A program made the position numbers and the translations under genes. A stretch of 8,552 nucleotides of DNA. It comes from Frankiales bacterium. Its GTDB lineage: Bacteria > Actinomycetota > Actinomycetes > Mycobacteriales > SCTD01. A model generated the notes under the pieces. It was not told the origin of the DNA and made no database searches. It saw only the letters and a program-made list of their open reading frames with translations. Where the stretch lies: contig SCTD01000321.1 of the NCBI GenBank assembly GCA_004299215.1, forward strand, positions 1 through 8,552. The letters are read 5' to 3'. Positions 6,029 through 8,552 of this stretch are shown here, piece by piece; the stretch's first letter is position 1, and every line of letters starts with the position of its first letter.

Positions 6029-7048
6029 ATGAGCACGCGGCTGGCGGTCATCCCCGGGGACGGCATCGGACCGGAGGTGGTCGCCGAGGGGCTGAAGGTC
6101 CTCGACGCCGTCCTGCCCGGCGTCGAGACCACGTCCTACGACCTGGGCGCCGCCGGGTACGCGCGCACCGGTGAGGCGCTGCCGGGCAGCGTGCTCGAGG
6201 AGCTGCGCGGCCACGACGCCATCCTGCTCGGCGCCATCGGCGACCCCTCGGTGCCGCCGGGCGTGCTCGAGCGCGGACTGCTGCTGACGCTGCGCTTCGC
6301 GCTGGACCACCACGTGAACCTGCGGCCCGTGCGGCTCTTCCCCGGCGTGACCAGTCCTGTGGGGGACAAGGCCATCGACATGGTGGTGGTCCGCGAGGGG
6401 ACCGAGGGGCCGTACGTCGGCAACGGCGGCCGGCTCCGGGTCGGCACACCGCACGAGGTCGCGACCGAGACCAGCCTGAACACGGCGTACGGCGTGGAGC
6501 GCGTCGTGCGGGACGCCTTCGCCCGCGCGCAGCAGCGCGAGCGCAGGCACCTGACGCTGGTGCACAAGACCAACGTCCTCGTGCACGCCGGGGGGCTCTG
6601 GAAGCGCGTCGTCGACGAGGTGGCCGCGGAGTTCCCCGACGTCACGACCGACTACCAGCACGTCGACGCCGCCGCGATGTTCTTCGTGACGCAGCCCGAG
6701 CGCTTCGACGTCGTCGTCACCGACAACCTGTTCGGCGACATCCTCACCGACATCGGCGCGGCCATCGGCGGCGGCATCGGACTGGCCGCGAGCGGCAACA
6801 TCGACGCGACCCGGACCCACCCCTCGATGTTCGAGCCGGTGCACGGCAGCGCGCCGGACATCGCCGGTCAGGGCGTGGCCGACCCGACGGCGACGGTGCT
6901 GTCCGTGGCGCTGCTGCTCGATCACCTCGGTCACGCCGAGCAGGCCCGCCGGGTCGAGGCCGCCGTCGCCGAGGACCTGCGCACCCGTGGCACCGAGCCG
7001 CGGAGCACGACGGCCGTCGGCGACGCGATCTGCTCCCGCCTCGGCTGA
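6029..7048 (+). CDS. leuB: 3-isopropylmalate dehydrogenase
   Basis: LeuB oxidatively decarboxylates 3-isopropylmalate to 2-ketoisocaproate with NAD, the last pathway-specific step before transamination to leucine. The 339-residue product opens with VIPGDGIGPEVV. Substrate-binding arginines fit R89, R99 (NLRPVR) and R122 (VVREGTEG), followed by Y129. K180 lies in HKTNVL, the metal-binding TDNLFGDILTD includes D237 and D241, and FEPVHGSAPDIAG supplies the NAD site. RFALDHHVNLRPVRLFPG is typical of the actinobacterial subtype (about 336-350 residues). Full length, no missing key residue. The start has no ribosome binding site but has a leaderless-type -10 box, so translation probably initiates on the 5' end of the mRNA. 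Tartrate/isocitrate dehydrogenase relatives share the fold, but the LeuA context settles the call. Confidence 0.96.
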   Translation: MSTRLAVIPGDGIGPEVVAEGLKVLDAVLPGVETTSYDLGAAGYARTGEALPGSVLEELRGHDAILLGAIGDPSVPPGVLERGLLLTLRFALDHHVNLRPVRLFPGVTSPVGDKAIDMVVVREGTEGPYVGNGGRLRVGTPHEVATETSLNTAYGVERVVRDAFARAQQRERRHLTLVHKTNVLVHAGGLWKRVVDEVAAEFPDVTTDYQHVDAAAMFFVTQPERFDVVVTDNLFGDILTDIGAAIGGGIGLAASGNIDATRTHPSMFEPVHGSAPDIAGQGVADPTATVLSVALLLDHLGHAEQARRVEAAVAEDLRTRGTEPRSTTAVGDAICSRLG

Positions 7049-7120
7049 ACCGGTCGGACGGGTCCGCCGAACGCCGTGCAGCAGCCCGCAGAGCGCGGGC
7101 CCGAGCGCGGAAGGACTCCC

Positions 7121-7564
7121 ATGAGCATCGGAACCACCTCCACCGGCAGCCGGACCCTGATCCAGACCGCCGCCCTCCTCGTCGGCGCGACCTTCGTCCT
7201 GGTGGGCCTGCTGGGCTTCGTGCCCGGCATCACGACGAGCTTCGACGAGCTCTCGTTCGCCAGCAACGACTCGGGTGCGGAGCTGCTCGGCATCTTCCAG
7301 GTGTCGGTGCTGCACAACCTCGTGCACCTGCTCTTCGGCGTCGTCGGCCTCGTGATGGCCAAGAGCGTCTCCGGCGCGAAGCTCTTCCTCGTGGGCGGGG
7401 GCGCGGTCTACGTCGTGCTGTTCGTCTACGGCCTGGTCATCGACCTCGGCAGCGCGGCCAACTTCGTGCCGGTCAACGAGGCCGACAACTACCTGCACCT
7501 GGTGCTCGGTGTCGCGATGATCGGGCTGGGCAGCGTGCTCGGCAAGAAGGGCGCCCGGGTCTGA
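7121..7564 (+). CDS. DUF4383 family small membrane protein
   Basis: A 147-residue protein whose ATG at 7121 is preceded by GGAAGGA with normal spacing; a GTG 15 codons upstream lacks a ribosome site and was not chosen. Four hydrophobic segments are visible: about residues 17-37, 55-80, 86-107 and 124-141. The motifs GIFQVSVLHNLVHLLFGVVG (57-76) and ADNYLHLVLGVAMIGLG (121-137) are those of the DUF4383 family, four-helix membrane proteins common in actinobacteria with no established function. Histidines H65, H69 and H126 fall within membrane segments. It begins 72 nt after leuB and is followed by a strong hairpin, so it may be read from the leuB transcript. Nothing in the sequence shows a role in leucine synthesis, and it may simply be a neighbour. 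Confidence 0.88.
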   Translation: MSIGTTSTGSRTLIQTAALLVGATFVLVGLLGFVPGITTSFDELSFASNDSGAELLGIFQVSVLHNLVHLLFGVVGLVMAKSVSGAKLFLVGGGAVYVVLFVYGLVIDLGSAANFVPVNEADNYLHLVLGVAMIGLGSVLGKKGARV

Positions 7565-7576
7565 TCATCCGGCCAG

Positions 7577-7621
7577 CCGCCCGCGCCACCCCCTCGGATA
7601 CCGTCGGGGTGGCGCGGGCGG
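7577..7621 (+). terminator. 16-bp GC-rich terminator-like hairpin after the DUF4383 gene
   Basis: The arm at 7577-7592 (CCGCCCGCGCCACCCC) is perfectly complementary to 7606-7621 across a 13-nt loop. It starts 13 nt after the stop at 7564. The following bases (TTCCTCGTC) are only mildly T-rich, as is usual for high-GC actinobacterial terminators. It likely ends the leuB-DUF4383 transcript before ilvE. Confidence 0.8.
7599..7604 (+). promoter_or_regulatory. Candidate -10 element for ilvE inside the terminator loop
   Basis: TACCGT, preceded by GGA, fits the TANNNT consensus and lies in the hairpin loop. Transcription would start near 7611 and leave an ilvE 5' UTR of about 48 nt, which does contain a good Shine-Dalgarno (GAGGAG, 7644-7649). 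No clear -35 is seen because that position is the GC-rich left arm. Tentative. Confidence 0.35.
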
Positions 7622-7658
7622 TTCCTCGTCCGCCGCCGGAGACGAGGAGACGAGAACC

Positions 7659-8552
7659 ATGACGGCGACAGCGCGCACCGCGACGGGCATCGAGGTGGTG
7701 CCGAGCAGCTCCCCGCGCAGCGACGCGGAGCGCGAGGCGCTCATGGCCGATCCCGGCTTCGGCCGGGTGCACACCGACCACATGGTCACCGTGCGGTGGA
7801 CCCAGGATGAGGGCTGGCACGACGCCCGGCTGGGGGCCTACGAGCCGCTGCAGCTGGATCCGTCGGCGATGGTGCTGCACTACGGGCAGGCGATCTTCGA
7901 GGGGCTGAAGGCCTACCGCCAGCCTGACGGTGGGGTGGCCGTGTTCCGGCCGGAGGAGAACGCCAAGCGGTTCAACCGTTCGGCGGTGCGGCTGGCGATG
8001 CCGGAGCTGCCCGTCGAGCTGTTCCTGGACGCTGTCGACACCCTTGTCGAGACCGACCGCGCGTGGGTGCCGACCGCCGACGGCCAGAGCCTCTACCTGC
8101 GCCCGTTCATGATCGCCACCGAGGCGCAGGTCGGGATGCGGCCGGCGTTGGAGTACCTGTTCCTGCTGATCGCGTTCCCGGTGACGCCGTTCTTCTCCGG
8201 TGAGGTCAAGCCGGTGACGGTGTGGTTGTCGGATGAGTACGTGCGGGCGGCTGTGGGCGGGACGGGTGAGGCCAAGTGCGCCGGGAACTACGCCGGGAGT
8301 CTGCTGGCGCAGCGGCAGGCGGCGGACAAGGGCTGTGACCAGGTGGTCTGGCTGGATGCTGTCGAGCGGCGCTGGGTGGAGGAGATGGGCGGGATGAACC
8401 TGTTCTTCGTCCTGGACGGCGGGACGCGGCTGATGACGCCGGCGTTGACCGGGACGTTGCTGCCGGGGGTGGTGCGGGACTCGTTGCTGCAGCTGGCGCC
8501 CGAGCTGGGTCTGACGGTCGAGGAGGGTCGGATCTCGGTCGATGAGTGGCGC
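7659..8552 (+). CDS. ilvE: Branched-chain amino acid aminotransferase (3' end outside window)
   Basis: IlvE is a PLP enzyme that makes leucine, isoleucine and valine from their 2-keto acids with glutamate. The frame is open from ATG 7659, behind GAGGAG at 7644-7649, to the window edge: 298 codons of an expected 360-370. Class IV aminotransferase features are clear: LHYGQAIFEGLKAYR (73-87), YLRPFMIATE (R148), the PLP lysine K206 in GEAKCAGNYAGSLLAQ, and VEEMGGMNLFF (240-249). The missing part is the last cofactor-phosphate-binding segment. It stands downstream of leuA and leuB but behind a strong hairpin, so it is probably a separate transcript. Codon choice changes inside the gene. TTG leucine codons, absent from the five preceding genes on the + strand, appear five times after 8148, and G- or T-ending codons (GGG, CGG, GCG, GAT, GGT) become frequent. 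Confidence 0.96.
   Translation, partial: MTATARTATGIEVVPSSSPRSDAEREALMADPGFGRVHTDHMVTVRWTQDEGWHDARLGAYEPLQLDPSAMVLHYGQAIFEGLKAYRQPDGGVAVFRPEENAKRFNRSAVRLAMPELPVELFLDAVDTLVETDRAWVPTADGQSLYLRPFMIATEAQVGMRPALEYLFLLIAFPVTPFFSGEVKPVTVWLSDEYVRAAVGGTGEAKCAGNYAGSLLAQRQAADKGCDQVVWLDAVERRWVEEMGGMNLFFVLDGGTRLMTPALTGTLLPGVVRDSLLQLAPELGLTVEEGRISVDEWR

Noticed and set aside
7084..7100. Six-bp hairpin (GCCCGC/GCGGGC) between leuB and the DUF4383 gene
   Set aside because: Short, close to the DUF4383 ribosome site and expected by chance at this GC content; not supported as a terminator.
7076..7120. Upstream GTG start for the DUF4383 protein
   Set aside because: No ribosome site, and the added residues are not typical of the family; ATG 7121 has a good GGAAGGA.

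Overview
The window comes from a high-GC actinomycete chromosome. Codons end overwhelmingly in C or G, several starts are GTG, three genes carry the TANNNT-plus-6/7-nt arrangement of actinobacterial leaderless mRNAs, and the SerA, LeuA and IlvE proteins are of the mycobacterial/streptomycete types. Genus cannot be fixed from sequence alone. Most of the window is a housekeeping amino-acid biosynthesis neighbourhood for serine and leucine/branched-chain amino acids. I saw no mobile element, CRISPR array, tRNA or rRNA.

Layout. Positions 1-1500 (minus strand, running off the left edge) encode the first 500 residues of a secreted HExxH zinc protease with a C-terminal 'RLLDTR' module. A 114-bp divergent intergenic region separates it from serA (1615-3207), which is 4-nt overlapped by an alpha/beta hydrolase gene (3204-4046). 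The gap 4047-4293 holds a perfect 12-bp inverted repeat, a promoter-like element, a 16-codon leucine-rich leader peptide (4180-4230) and a structured leader reaching the leuA ribosome binding site. Then come leuA (4294-5991), leuB (6029-7048) with its own leaderless-type promoter motif, a DUF4383 membrane protein (7121-7564), a strong 16-bp terminator-like hairpin (7577-7621), and the first 298 codons of ilvE (7659 to the right edge).

Function. SerA diverts 3-phosphoglycerate into serine. LeuA and LeuB carry out the first committed step and the oxidative step of leucine synthesis, and IlvE performs the final transamination for Leu, Ile and Val. leuCD and the common ilv pathway are not in the window. 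The most interesting element is the leuA leader. Its Leu codons form an anti-Shine-Dalgarno-like tract that can pair with the leuA ribosome binding site, suggesting leucine-responsive translational control. This probably belongs to the previously described actinobacterial leuA leader ('LEU element') class rather than being wholly new. A second notable signal is an abrupt change in codon preference inside ilvE.
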